Below, in pieces: positions 43,585 through 54,595 of a DNA stretch of 64,000 bases (positions are counted from its first letter, which is position 1; every line of letters begins with the position of its first letter). Under the pieces are notes generated by a model, which was given only the letters and a program-made list of their open reading frames with translations, searched no databases and had not been told where the DNA came from. A program made the translations under genes and the position numbers. Where the stretch lies: assembly GCA_027922465.2 (NCBI GenBank), contig BQMF02000328.1:124001-188000 (forward strand), in the 5' to 3' direction. The DNA is from Turritopsis dohrnii. Lineage: Eukaryota > Cnidaria > Hydrozoa > Anthoathecata > Oceaniidae.

Positions 43585-44814
43585 ATGAATGACCATAGGA
43601 AAATATTACGGAACCGGGATTTATTCCATGTGGAGGGTCCATCAATGATTGAATTCCATTGCGAGATCACGGAAATTAAACGGTTTGTTGATCGCAACGA
43701 GTACCATGCAATTAACGAATACGATGCAGTTAAGAACTTGAGTCAGGTTGGCCAGCTTCTTATCTTGGCGTATTCAGGCAGCGAGGGCTATGACTGTAAT
43801 GGTCACATTTTCAAAGCGGTGACAAGATACAAGGAGATCCTAAACGACATCGATACCAAAAGTTCTGCAAATGTGGTCGCAATATTGAAAGCGTTAGATT
43901 ATATGAAGATTTCCATTGTGCTAGCCGAAGGTGATAAGATCGAAAAGGCATTACAAATTCTACCGAGATGTTCAGAGTCCGCTCATCAATTGCACCGAAG
44001 TGCAGATGAAATGATTGATATGGTGAAAGATTTGTGTAAACTAACCGAAGAAGCTTTACACAAAGCCAGTAGAAACCGCGCTACAAATCGGAAAATGCAT
44101 GAGTTGAAAAAAGAGCGATCCGAACAAGAGAAGATAATCGAGGAGTTGCATAAAGGCATTCAAAAGGAAAGAGTAGAAGCTATGGAGAATTACACTGATG
44201 CAAATTTAAGAGAAGTGCATGGTTTGATGCTGTGTGTCATTCCACTCCTTTCGGCGGTCAAGCTCTATCTGCCTTTGGACTCGGCTGGTGCTAAAGAAAA
44301 CGCAGAGCACGTGGCTTCTCTGAGACGAAAGTATCAAGGTGATGTCTTAAAGCAAAATATTGCATTGATTGACACAGTTGCTGTTTTAGGTAATACCTCA
44401 AACAGTGGCAAGTCAAGCAACCTGCTGGAGAAATCTATTGTTGCACTTGAAATTGCACTCGAGTTGCAAGGCAAGATCCTGGCAAACCTATATAACAGCA
44501 AACTCTATTGGGAAGCTGTGACAAAGCAAAGTGATAAAGTCGCATCTCTCTATCATAAGAAAAGTTCAACCTTTAGAAAAGATGTTTTTATTCAGAATGT
44601 GAAGGTGTCAGCTTTCTGTATGTTGGCCTTGTGTCGGATCTATCGACGTGCTGCAGTCTTAGTGCGCAAGTCAGCCGATAGTGAAGAAGTGAAGTTAACC
44701 CGTTTATTCAACAGACCCGAAACGGAGAAGTTGTCCGTACACTTATCGGCACGTATTATGGCGGAGATTGTGAAAGAAAATAAAGCTATCACTAATAGTA
44801 TGGAGAAAAAGTAA
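43585..44814 (+). CDS. Uncharacterised helical/coiled-coil protein, 409 residues
   Basis: A single open frame. The ATG lies 5 bp after a good 3' splice site (TTGGTTTTCAG, ending 43579), so a 5' UTR intron is likely and this is the terminal exon. No N-terminal signal peptide is visible. Residues about 140-210 are highly charged heptad-like sequence (MKELKKERSEQEKIIEELHK-type). A hydrophobic stretch, about 213-230 (VHGLMLCVIPLLSAVKLYL), follows. Then come helical segments, about 280-325 (ALEIALELQGKILANLY, YWEAVTKQSDKVASLY), and a basic C-terminus. The long helix, central hydrophobic segment, long helix layout recalls alpha-helical pore-forming proteins of the ClyA/HBL type, but I see no diagnostic motif; that is a weak inference. 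Base composition is clearly less AT-rich than its surroundings, as expected for real coding sequence. Function unknown. Confidence 0.8.
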   Translation: MNDHRKILRNRDLFHVEGPSMIEFHCEITEIKRFVDRNEYHAINEYDAVKNLSQVGQLLILAYSGSEGYDCNGHIFKAVTRYKEILNDIDTKSSANVVAILKALDYMKISIVLAEGDKIEKALQILPRCSESAHQLHRSADEMIDMVKDLCKLTEEALHKASRNRATNRKMHELKKERSEQEKIIEELHKGIQKERVEAMENYTDANLREVHGLMLCVIPLLSAVKLYLPLDSAGAKENAEHVASLRRKYQGDVLKQNIALIDTVAVLGNTSNSGKSSNLLEKSIVALEIALELQGKILANLYNSKLYWEAVTKQSDKVASLYHKKSSTFRKDVFIQNVKVSAFCMLALCRIYRRAAVLVRKSADSEEVKLTRLFNRPETEKLSVHLSARIMAEIVKENKAITNSMEKK

Positions 44815-45883
44815 AACTGAACACGCCATCAGTGGTCACATTTGGCTTGTATAGATTCTGAATATATATGCTTTTAAGGGAAGTTAGCTTTTGTTTTTGC
44901 TAAGCCACTGTACTCTGAAATCAATGAATTTTCAAGTGACCGGCGCCTTCGTTTTCAATGGAAGTGGAGGAAATTCAATAGTAGATATAGTCTATACGTA
45001 CATACATACATAAAACGCAGACTATAGAAAGCAGGATTCTCGATTATGATACCCAATTCTGTTCTTATGCCCTTTGTTAGTAACAATTCATAAGCTTAGA
45101 TTGCTTTTCTAACTGACACACGGGTTGCACGTGAGCATGGTCTTAGTCTAAGATCAAAGGCTGATTTGGAAGAAGGCCTTGCCTATAGAAAATTTATGCT
45201 TCAATATTGTGAAGTAAATCTGAGAAAGGAAGAACAATCGGTCTTGACTTGACAAAAAGCTCGCATTCCAATAACAATCTAATCAAACTCTTCGTGATTG
45301 GTTATTATTGCTCTGTTAAAAAGTTAGCGTTTTTTTCACATTTTCGAATGCTAGCATATGCCTGATACACTATCTTTAAATTTCTCGTTCAGGCAACTCT
45401 TTTGAAAATTTGTCTTCAGAATTACGTTTTTCGATATTTTGCTTTGCTTGTGTATTTGTTGTTGTTTCGTTTTAATTTGTATTTCCTACAACCATAAAAA
45501 TGTTATTTCTTCGGCAAAAAAAATTCAAACTAAACTTCAATGTTGTCTTATATATAACATCATGGATTCGAGTCTCATCAACACTTTGCTGGTAGTTCTA
45601 GTCCACATACCTCTTTTCGAAGTCATTGAAAGATCAGAAATAAATGACGTTGGATATAAATTAACTAACATCTCAGATAAAAAAATGTTTATGTTTTTTC
45701 AAAAACGATGTGTCAAATCCGCCTTTCCCGTGTGTGTACCCTGTGACACATCACGAAAAACGTCAGTTATCACTATGGGTTGTCGAGATAATTTACTCTA
45801 AACGTCACGTACGATTTGGGTCTCAATATACAATATACAATACAACTGACGTTATGCACAAAAAGGCTATTAATATATATAAA
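44815..45883. other. Intergenic sequence, possible partial Helitron
   Basis: 44815-44880 is probably 3' UTR of the upstream gene. The left-facing Helitron-type 5' end TTATATATATTAATAGCC at 45883 and CGTCAGTTATC, CACGTACGATTTGGG-like blocks (45760-45830) match Helitron units A-C, but no 3' hairpin/CTRR end is found to the left. Confidence 0.4.
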
Positions 45884-46585
45884 CTAGAAGCCAAGGCGAT
45901 GTCGCTCACCGCCCATGTTTAGCCTGTGTCGTGTCACCCCCAAAGAGTTCACGAAAAATATTCAAATTTCAAATTTCAAGATGTAAAAGTGTTTGTAACA
46001 GGTATTGACATGTCAGCATTTGATACAATAAAAAGAAGTGATTTACTTGACATCCTGAAAAATCTATTAAATAAGACGAATACCGTATGTGCCGATATCT
46101 TCCACGCGATACATCCGTCAATATGAAGTATGGTAATGTACCAGCGTAAAATATATGAACGAGTATCGGATTTGCACAAGGTGATGGCATTTCCGGCACA
46201 TGTGTCGATCTCAAGCTAGGGAAAGCATTAAGAGATGTCAACAAACTAAAACCCCGCCTTGGACAACTTCGTTACCTGACCTCGCCTTGAATACTATTAC
46301 TCAGTTGCAACTTCGTTACCTGAAGAGATGCCCTATGCAGATGACTGGTGACATCATAACCGACAGCGAGAACATTAAAAACAACATCAATTCTATGATT
46401 GCAACCACACTATCCAAGCATAATCTGAAGGAGAATAACGATAACGATAAAAACAGAGCACACAATCTTGGAAAGAAAGAAGAAGGATGAAGAAAGGTGG
46501 AGGAATGTGAGAAAGGTAGGTTGCCTACACGGTGATGTTAAAGAATTAGCAAATAGAAAACAACAAGCCACAATACCCTCGTACT

Positions 46586-46658
46586 CAACCTTCTTGCCTT
46601 TTCGATATACGCTGCCATCCGTATATCGTAAAGGCAAGACACCCTGGGTTCGAGGTTG
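46586..46658. mobile_element. MULE-like foldback MITE, 73 bp, perfect 9-bp duplication
   Basis: CAACCTTCTTGCCTTTTCGA ... ACCCTGGGTTCGAGGTTG with CCTCGTACT on both sides (46577-46585, 46659-46667). The left arm lacks about 12 bp found in the best copy. Inserted in the RT remnant. Confidence 0.85.
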
Positions 46659-46729
46659 CCTCGTACTACCAAAATTAAATTACAACATTGGAACACTTTG
46701 GTCTTACAAGGAAAGAAGTTGACTCTTCA

Positions 46730-46850
46730 CCTAGCCGGCAAAATCGTCAAAAAGACGCTGCGATGAAGGGCATTTTTATTGAAATAGTGTGTATATTTGT
46801 ATAGAAATTCACTCCGTCGTAGTAGTTTTTCAACAAATTTGCCCATTGGG
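46730..46850 (-). mobile_element. HP hairpin MITE, copy 15
   Basis: CCTAGCCGGCAAAATCGTC at the left, GATGAAGGGCATTTTTATTG inside, GCCCATTGGG at the right. Nested in the RT remnant. Confidence 0.85.
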
Positions 46851-47369
46851 TAGATAGCTTCCATAGACGACAACTGAGAAGTGTTTGGAGAAATCACAGA
46901 ATACGAAATCATAAAATACACGAGATACGTGATACAATCCCCTTAAGCACGATGGGAAATATTTGGACATAATTTGATACTACCAGTAAGTGCACCATCG
47001 CAACTAGCATTGGATTATTACTTCGAAATACCATCACAAGCTAAGAAATTCAGTGGAAAACAAAGCATTACAGCATTAGTTTCATTATACAAAACCATAC
47101 CAATAATGCACTAAAGAAAGATCTCACTTTTCCAATCAAAAACAATAAAAAACAATACCGAACTCGAATTCGTAGGAACAATCACATCCGATAGAAATGG
47201 TATGGAATCGTATTGAGCGTAGTTGATAGCGGTGGCCAATCAAGAGACACCAAAATTAAATTTATATCTCGAGACTCGATACAAGACAAGACAAGGGAAT
47301 CGGGTATTAATATGTAGAAGAAGATGGGAGAGTTAATGAAAGAGTCTTTAATGTTTAAGCTTTTTTTCC

Positions 47370-47483
47370 AAAATTAGCTAAAATTCACTGTGAAGAAGTG
47401 TATTATCTATAGCAATATGCACACTATTTCAATGAACGTACTCTTCGTCGTAGATATTTTTTTTGACGAATTCGTCCACTGGG
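47370..47483 (+). mobile_element. HP hairpin MITE, copy 16, degenerate
   Basis: Keeps AAATTCACTGTGAAGAAGTG, GCACACTATTTCAATGAACG and CGTCCACTGGG. Confidence 0.75.
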
Positions 47484-47770
47484 GTTGCTCTTTTCAGCAT
47501 AAATTAAATTAGATTTGGCGTGTCTGTAAGTAATGTCATCTCTATGGCTTCTAATAGACAGGTATGCAGCCTTTAAAGCGCATTGGAATCAAATATTACT
47601 TATCCATAATGAAGTTATCAGATCCTGAAGGCACTGTTATGAATGAGAATTTTGCGACGAGTACCCAGAGCGATCATGTAACACTTATTGACGGGATCCA
47701 GATCCACTCAATTTGACAAATTTCTTAGACCTCAAACTCCTCCCAAGTAGAGACTAAAGCTGAGTGGATT

Positions 47771-47887
47771 CATTCACATTGTTAAAAAGCCCCTGCGAAG
47801 GAGTGCATTTCTACAGATATATACATACTAATTCAATAAACATGCTCTTTATCGCAGTGATTTATTTTGACGATTTTGCCTGCTGCG
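47771..47887 (+). mobile_element. HP hairpin MITE, copy 17, degenerate
   Basis: Keeps CCTGCGAAGGAGTGCATTTC, AATTCAATAAACATGCTCTT and GACGATTTTGCCTGCTG. Confidence 0.75.
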
Positions 47888-48145
47888 ATAGCCATTGTCA
47901 AGGACTAAATGGCCTAACTAGCAATATCATCAGGCCACCGGTTGAACAATTATATAGTTTCACTTGCCCAGTAAAAACCAATTACTTTAACACTTTAAAA
48001 AAAAACTAATACCGAATAAAAAAATATTACCCAAAATTTAGGAAATCATTTTGACAATTTAGGTAATCAAAATGCTGATAATGATGTCTGCATAAAATAA
48101 TACAACAAACGATACCAATTCCGCTTGAAAGCTATTGGTTATCAA

Positions 48146-48195
48146 CAACCTCGGGTCCAAGTTTTTTTGCCTTTTTAATATATGGGAAACGCCAA
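48146..48195. mobile_element. MULE-like foldback MITE, partial
   Basis: CAACCTCGGGTCCAAGTTTT then TTGCCTTTTTAATATATGG matches the left arm; the right arm is lost. Confidence 0.45.
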
Positions 48196-48244
48196 CCTCG
48201 AGAGTAATTGAAAAAATATAAAAATAAATAAGAACAACCTATTA

Positions 48245-48367
48245 GCCAACTGGCAAAATAGCAAAAAAAATCACTATGATGAAGAGCATTTTTATTGAAA
48301 TAAGTGTGTATATTTCTATAAAAATGCACTCCTTCGCGGTGACTTTTCAACAAATTTGCCGACTGGG
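48245..48367 (-). mobile_element. HP hairpin MITE, copy 18
   Basis: GCCAACTGGCAAAATAGC at the left, GATGAAGAGCATTTTTATTG inside, TTTGCCGACTGGG at the right. Confidence 0.85.
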
Positions 48368-48641
48368 TGGGCAGGTTACTTTGAAACATCAATAAGGAAG
48401 AATAACATTACGATAGCTACAAAAATATACACACAACTTCAATGAAAATGCCTTCAGCAGCGCATTTGTCCGACAACACATTTTTAAAATTCTGCATGAA
48501 GGAAATCAACTGAGAAATTCGTTCTATAATGCTTCTAAAATGTTTTTACCTTTACTTGTGTACACTATTCAAACGATATCAAATTTTTACAGCAGAGATC
48601 TATGTATTCTTAAGAAAATTCACCGTTTTTTGAAGTGTATT

Positions 48642-48765
48642 CCCAGTGAGAATAAGTGTCAAAAAGTCAGTGCGACGAAGTGCATTTCCATTGAAAAGCT
48701 GTTCAAATTTTTGTGTCTAAACTTAGAAATGTTCTCCACCGCAGAGATTATCAATAAATTTCTAC
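48642..48765 (-). mobile_element. HP hairpin MITE, copy 19, degenerate
   Basis: CCCAGTGAGAATAAGTGTCA at the left, GACGAAGTGCATTTCCATTG inside, TTCTCCACCGCAGAGATT on the second arm. Confidence 0.65.
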
Positions 48766-49245
48766 GATGAATCTGTAATTTTCTATTGTTTGGTTGTCCC
48801 TACTTTAAGGCCCGTTTCCACTTAGAAAAAAAACTTCAGCGAAATGCGAAAATTTTCGATCAAAAAATTTCGCTCATCAAAAAAACCTTTTCCACTGAAA
48901 TTAAAAAAACATAACCACTGTTAACTTTGGAATTTACAGACCAGAATTCATAAAACCAGACTTGGTCTGTAAAATACACACAAATCACGTGATGACAGAA
49001 GATTTTTTTCCCTAGTTGTAGCTAATATAAGTATGTTATATACAGCAAAGTTTCATGTCAATATATTTATTTTTCACAAAGTTATTAGCAATTTAATGAT
49101 TTTTAGGGTGTGGCTATTCCGGTCCGTAAAATATTTTGCCCAACCTCGCAAATTTGACCCTGTTGATTTTCTGATTCCTGAGATCCTTACAAATAACAAA
49201 TAACCATCAAAGACGACAACAGTGATCTTCAGGAATCGCAGGAAA

Positions 49246-49443
49246 TCACCATAAATCTTGAAAATTGCCAGAAATGATTGATTTTTCTTCCAATTGCAAC
49301 ACTACGAAATCACCATCAGCAATCTTTATTGCCTCGCATTTATCCTCATCAGTCGTACGGATGTTGGTAAGCAAAAATGATTTCAATACTAATTTTTTCC
49401 GGGTTGAACCCTCAAATTCTCTAAGACTAAATGGCCTCAAAAT
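49246..49443 (-). CDS. Possible coding exon fragment, unrecognised
   Basis: A 64-codon minus frame with protein-like composition (RPFSLREFEGSTRKK, TTDEDKCEAIKIADGDFVVL, EEKSIISGNFQDLW). No splice partners or family recognised. It could be chance or a decayed exon. Confidence 0.25.
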   Translation of the reverse strand: MLRPFSLREFEGSTRKKLVLKSFLLTNIRTTDEDKCEAIKIADGDFVVLQLEEKSIISGNFQDLW

Positions 49444-49793
49444 CGATTACTGGGAATAATTCTCACTAGAAATTTTCATTTTACTGATTGTGAAATGTTA
49501 GTGTTAGTGCTATGGTACAGCCAGAATTCTGACAATGGAAACTATTTCTATAACGTTTACACGACTCGCTCAAAGACGACTTATTGCATGCTTGTATAAG
49601 TTGGTACGTTAGTTGAGGTCTTTTTCAGAATTCACATCAAGTTTTACTCGGAAGTTGAACGCTTCCTGATAAGATTTGCCGAAATCACTAGCTTTCTAAA
49701 ATAAAGCGCCGCAGTTTTCAAAATGGTAATTTTTAACTCGTTGGACAGAACACTTCACTCACTTATCCCTGTTTTGAACACAGTTCTTCTGAT

Positions 49794-50508
49794 CATGGAG
49801 GTATAAAACAGAAGGAGAACGAACTCTTATTTTTCTATTATTCAGATAATGACTATTCTATTCATTGCGGTATCACTTTGATGTCATCCGTGATGCGCTT
49901 TCGGCTGGTTGTCGGTGAAACGAATACTTTTTTAAAAATTAACGACAATTTAAAAACCAAATATCATCCATTATAACAACGGATCAACTTGCTGCATAGT
50001 GACAAGCAGATTATTAAACCTAAAGCTTCCTTGAGAAACAAATGAAAATCTATGTTTTTATACAGAGTTGAAGATATCGCGTAATTCATGTATAAGTTCC
50101 AATCTACATATCTTCTGACTTAAATGCGCCTCGATAGTGCCGCGGTACGTGCAAAAACTTAGGATTATTCTCTCTTCAAAAACTGAAGCTCAGCGAAACT
50201 GCTTGAGGGGATCACGAGATATATAGACCTAAAGTTGCAATGTTTTCGTTGCATATTTGTGACGTTTTTGCATAATTCTCCCAATTCCTACAGATTATGC
50301 ATGCTAAGAACTTTACCCTAACGATCTTTAATCACAGGAGAATTGATATGAACGAAATTTTCACGCAAGAACGCCAAAATTATAAAAATTATGCAAGATG
50401 ATAGCAATTATATGTTATTACACACTGAGGACTTAAACAATGCAGCGCATCACGGATAGTACAATAGCAGATTTTGAGTTCGTTCTCCTTCTGTTTTATA
50501 CCTCCATG
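49794..50508. repeat. Inverted duplication with 33-bp identical arms
   Basis: CATGGAGGTATAAAACAGAA plus GGAGAACGAACTC at 49794-49826 recurs exactly inverted at 50476-50508. ATCCGTGATGCGCT also occurs in both arms at 49888 and, inverted, near 50450. The rest of the arms has diverged. Confidence 0.7.
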
Positions 50509-51426
50509 TTCTGATGTCTGATATATCTTTCTAACACCCTCTATTGCCCTATCTACATTGTATAAAGTTGTTGGAATTGCGTAGAAGAACAACTATTTTA
50601 GCAGACATAAAAAGTTCTTTTTGACGCGACAACAACAACAAAAATAGAATAAAAAATTTGTGGTGCAATACCACATCAATGTTGATAACTCACGCAATAT
50701 TCAAAATATCGACATTATATCATGATCACGTGTATATGACAAACTACCCCATACCGAAAAACCGAATTTTTTGTACAAAAATACTGAAATACCGGCAATA
50801 AAACGGGCGATTTACCGTCACCGGCAGAAGATTAGAAACGAAACTGTAACAATTATGACACTTATTACTTGGTCAAGCTTGCAGGGTTAGTCTTAAGTAG
50901 TATCGTATAGTATGTATATGTATTTCGCCTTTAGTAATCATCCACAACATAGTCCATAAAATCACAAGATAACCTCATAAACAACAAAAGCTGTCTAATA
51001 TAATAATAATCCTATTTCAGAGTTATTTAGTGAGAAAAATACTAGGCAGGGATCCCAAGAAACCATCGTACTTTATCATGGGCACCCTCTACAATATGTG
51101 GTCCTTAAACCGAGGTCAAGAATATTGCTTTGGGTAGATCGACGATGTAGTTTTAAAAGACCATTACTTTTTATAGTTTATCGGATGGTTTCATCTTACT
51201 GTTATCAATGAAATGTTCATACACTCACTTGGGCCATGGGAGGTGCGGTACCGCTTCATCCACTCAACTAGACAACATTCTTAAACAACAATCATATTCT
51301 CAATCTGACTACAAGGCTACAGTGGATTGATTCTCAATAAACTCTTTGTGTCATGAGTCAGCTAGGCGTTGAACTCTGACCTTTGATCGGCTTCGAGTAA
51401 AAAGAAATCACGGCTGATTTTTTAAT

Positions 51427-51660
51427 TCATCTTGTCTTTTGTAAAACAAATCTTTTCAACAATATCAATAACTCATCATCACTTATCGATTGCTTAATAA
51501 AATCTGAAAAACAAATTTTGGCGCGTGCCGGTTTCGTTTCATCCAATCCGCTGTGATCAATCCAATTTTTCCGATACGCTTTAAACGCCGTGTTTTTGCC
51601 GACCAAAAGACATTCATCAAGTTTAAAAATGTTGGTAACTATCTTACAGAGAGCTGAAAT
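51427..51660 (-). CDS. Possible C-terminal coding exon, unrecognised
   Basis: A minus frame after a candidate acceptor (TTCATTTCAG, ending near 51660) reads FKLDECLLVGKNTAFKAYRK, WIDHSGLDETKPARAKICF, SDDELLILLKRFVLQKTR and stop. Composition and low stop density suggest real or recently dead coding sequence, but I recognise no family and found no upstream exon. It lies beside a MULE-like remnant. Confidence 0.35.
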   Translation of the reverse strand: MSALCKIVTNIFKLDECLLVGKNTAFKAYRKNWIDHSGLDETKPARAKICFSDFIKQSISDDELLILLKRFVLQKTR

Positions 51661-51689
51661 GAACACTGCTTTCACGTGCTAAAAGACAA

Positions 51690-51735
51690 CCTCGCACCCA
51701 GACTTTCTTGTCCACGGGGAAGGCGGCGAAATTAG
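51690..51735. mobile_element. MULE-like foldback MITE, partial
   Basis: CAACCTCGCACCCAGACTTT then CTTGTCC matches the left arm start; no right arm. Confidence 0.4.
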
Positions 51736-52019
51736 AGTGATATTTGTAAGAATCCAATCAACTGATTAAGTTGTCAAAGTTAATTACGTCATCAATATAA
51801 GCATAACGATTAGAAAAATTTCCTGCCTGATTAAAATTTTTTTTTCATCTTTAACGAATTCTTTATGGACTACCACATTGATTTTTAAAGAAAAAAATAA
51901 CTGAATTAAAGGCGCAAATGATGATCTCGTTAGACAGTAAATAAACATATATATACACCCTTATTTATATTTTGTATATTTTTCTGATAGTTAAAGATAA
52001 TAAGATGGAGAACAAAGTG

Positions 52020-52110
52020 TGGCAGCAGTTTTCTTGTGACATAACCTCCACGAGTTGGGTTGGGGAGATCTCCATGTGACAGCCAATCATTTTATATTTC
52101 GTTTGTTCAC
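52020..52110 (+). repeat. Possible third copy of family B
   Basis: CAGCAGTTTTCTTGTGACAT, CCTCCAC and ATGTGACAGCCAATCATTTT resemble 14055-14115 in order, with a duplication in the middle. The right half is not alignable. Confidence 0.35.
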
Positions 52111-52316
52111 CATTTTGATATGTTCATTCCAAATCTATCTGTTGCTGCTCTGCTAAGAGATTTAAACTGCTGACACCAGCACTCAGTTAAATTAAGCATT
52201 CAGTTAAGCATGTGTCAAATGAGTGCGTATAAGCATGGTATCCGGCTAAAACACTGACTTAAAATCGGATTTCTGGAAGATATAGGATGGACGAAGTTAT
52301 AAAATCACAACTCTAG

Positions 52317-52394
52317 CAACCTGGTACCCAGGGTTTCTTGTGGGTCGCCGCCATCCGTATATCGAAAAGGCAAGAAACCCTGGGTATGAGGTTG
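52317..52394. mobile_element. MULE-like foldback MITE, 78 bp, 10-bp duplication
   Basis: CAACCTGGTACCCAGGGTTT ... AAACCCTGGGTATGAGGTTG flanked by ACAACTCTAG (52307-52316) and ACAATTCTAG (52395-52404), one mismatch. The left arm has lost the TATACGGAT part. Confidence 0.8.
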
Positions 52395-52583
52395 ACAATT
52401 CTAGAAGTATTCTTTGGTATGTGCGGTGGCATTTAACGATACTAAGCGTTATCGAATCGCCATAAAAATTGACTTTTAAGTATAAATTAATTGACTTGTC
52501 CACAAAAATCTTCAATAATAACCGTTGCTTTGCTATTTTCTATTAACTATATTTAAATGCAGTAAGAAGTTTTAGAGAGTGCC

Positions 52584-52685
52584 AAGCGTGAAAATTTGTT
52601 GAAAATTCACCGCAAAGGAGTGCACACACTGTTTCAATAAAAATGCTCTTCATCGCAGCGACTGCATTTTTTTGTTGACGGCTAT
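52584..52685 (+). mobile_element. HP hairpin MITE, copy 20, degenerate and internally deleted
   Basis: Keeps TTCACCGCAAAGGAGTGCA, CAATAAAAATGCTCTTCATC and GCAGCGACTG; about 15 bp are missing from the first arm. Confidence 0.75.
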
Positions 52686-53710
52686 GTTTCAAGTTCCAAA
52701 ATTCATCTGGTGTAATGTCCACGTAAACATATTTTAATGAAACCTGATTGGCTTAAAAATTTTTTTATTGCGCAATACAAAATTAAAATTTTCGTAAAAG
52801 TAGTGGAGAAACTGGAAATGATTTTCAACCAGAAAGGATTAAATAAAATGCGCAAAAACATTTTTTTACTTGTGTAGGTGCTTTTTTTATCGCGATATTA
52901 GATTAGAGTTTTCACGTAACAATTATGTAATGGTCTTACTTATATGGAGTGTCTACACAATGGGCGAGCGATGAATGCGATTACAACAAGCCATTGTACA
53001 TAGTTGCTGGTTTTGCACGATTTCCCGTCATTTTTATGTTTTGGGTTAATTTGATTAGCTCAGTAACTTATGAAAACTTTTTAATTCTTCTATTGTTAAT
53101 CGATATCGATAATTATGCGATAACACAGCGTTGAATGCGGTGTTTGGAGAAGTTGTGACGCTGGGTTTCAATCTTTTGTGTGATTTTTATTGAGAGGGTT
53201 GTCGACCTTTCTGCTGTACTTTAGGGTCCTGTTACAAAAATATTTGTTTTATGTTGGACAGACAAACCAATAGGGCTAGCTATATAAAAAACAGCACGTT
53301 TATGATACAAGCAAAACGTTTTTCGAAAGTATACTAGAATACAATTTACAAAATTCCAAAACATGATTTCTGCAAGGATGATAGTCAAAAAATATTGAAA
53401 CAAACAGTTATCGTGTCGGATGGACAAAATGCTAATACTGTTGTAACAGACACTTTAGTTAGCTAATAAGCCTTACGTATACAGTTTACGTCACTTCAGT
53501 TATGCTTCATTTTTCAACTTCAGCCTGTGTTACTCGAGTGGCTCTTGGCGTGAGACTTCCACCATGGCGCTTCCAACATGCGCCACAACAGGAACAATTA
53601 AAAGAGAAACCTTTTCGGAACAGTCCTAACAGTGGGAGCCCCACTTTCAAGCTGCAGCTACAACACTACACTATCAAGTTGAATATTAATGACATTTGTA
53701 TCGTAAGCTA

Positions 53711-53826
53711 CCCAGTGGAGAAAATCTTCAAAATGTCACTGCGATGAAGAGCATCTTCATTGAAATAGTGTGAATATTTCTATAGAGATACACTCCTTCT
53801 CAGAGATTTTTCAACAAATTTGTCAA
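53711..53826 (-). mobile_element. HP hairpin MITE, copy 21
   Basis: CCCAGTGGAGAAAATCTTC at the left, GATGAAGAGCATCTTCATTG and ATACACTCCTTCTCAGAG inside; the right end is truncated at AAATTTGTC. Confidence 0.8.
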
Positions 53827-53954
53827 ATTTTCCTCGAGGAAATTATTTAAACGAACTTCTTTTATTTTGATGACTTACGTCATCATTTTTAAGATTGGAA
53901 ACCAGGGGAGAGCTAGAACGATGGATAATTTACGAATTTGTATATGGGAGTATC

Positions 53955-54074
53955 GCAGTGGACAAAATCGTCAAAAAAAACACTATGAAGAAGAGTATTT
54001 TCATTGAAATTGTTTGTAAATTTCTTTAGAAATGTACTCCTTCACAGTGATTGTTTAGTAAATGTGCCGGTTGG
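53955..54074 (-). mobile_element. HP hairpin MITE, copy 22
   Basis: GCAGTGGACAAAATCGTCA at the left, GAAGAGTATTTTCATTGAAA and ATGTACTCCTTCACAGTG inside, GTGCCGGTTGG at the right. Confidence 0.8.
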
Positions 54075-54595
54075 AATCATAACATTTACATCGTTTATGA
54101 AAAGAAACGATGAAGGAAACCCATTTAAGTCCGCAATAAAAAATAAGAAATTAACACATTGTGACGTAATTTCCAAAAAGGTCTTTAGCCAGGCCGATAA
54201 AAATTCTCGTACATCAAAATAAATAGATTTGATTCTGTGGGATTTTGCTGGACGGATCATAGAAAGAGCAGCTGGTCAAGGGTGAATGTCCGGCTCCAGT
54301 GTTGCCGTATGGCACTCTAATGCACTTTATTTAACAGCGTATAAGTGACCATGACAAGCGGTTGACCAGCTGCCAACTGGATTTGCTTGATTGAAGTTGG
54401 TCAAATGTTGGTAATGCAAACGACCAACCTTAACGAATGGAAAGACAAAATCGCTAAGATACTTATTCATTTGCTTGCTCAGCGAAATAGCAACACAGTG
54501 GGAGTTTAACAACAATTCGTGTGTAGTTCACGTTTCGTTTTTTTGTCTTTAATTTCTTTAATCAACATCTATCAGCACTCTTCGTTTCTTTTCTT

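Larger units (their letters stand above)
45975..47240 (+). pseudogene. Reverse transcriptase remnant, frameshifted, interrupted by two MITEs
   Basis: Fragments in shifting plus-strand frames, in RT order: GIDMSAFDTIKRSDLLDIL, DTSVNMKYGNVPA, IGFAQGDGISGTCVDLKLGK, YADD (near 46333), KTEHTILERKKKDEERW, VRKVGCLHGD, then after the MITEs SFHRRQLRSVWR and RWEIFGH-LILPVSAPSQLALDYYF. This matches a non-LTR-type RT from fingers/palm to the C-terminal region. Clade not assigned. It occupies almost all of Helitron unit D in antisense. Confidence 0.7.
45884..47318 (-). mobile_element. Helitron-related unit D containing an antisense RT fragment
   Basis: Minus strand: 5' end TCTACATATTAATACCCGAT at 47318; 3' end GGGCGGTGAGCGACATCGCC hairpin region, then CTTGGCTTCTAG at 45884. 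Directly next to it is another degenerate 5' end, so this too is a head-to-tail junction. 1435 bp. The interior is mostly a plus-strand reverse-transcriptase remnant plus two nested MITEs. Confidence 0.65.

Noticed and set aside
48811..48905. AAGGCCCGTTTCCACTTAG with GAAAATTTTCGATC considered as a Harbinger-type left end
   Set aside because: No matching right terminus found in the following sequence.
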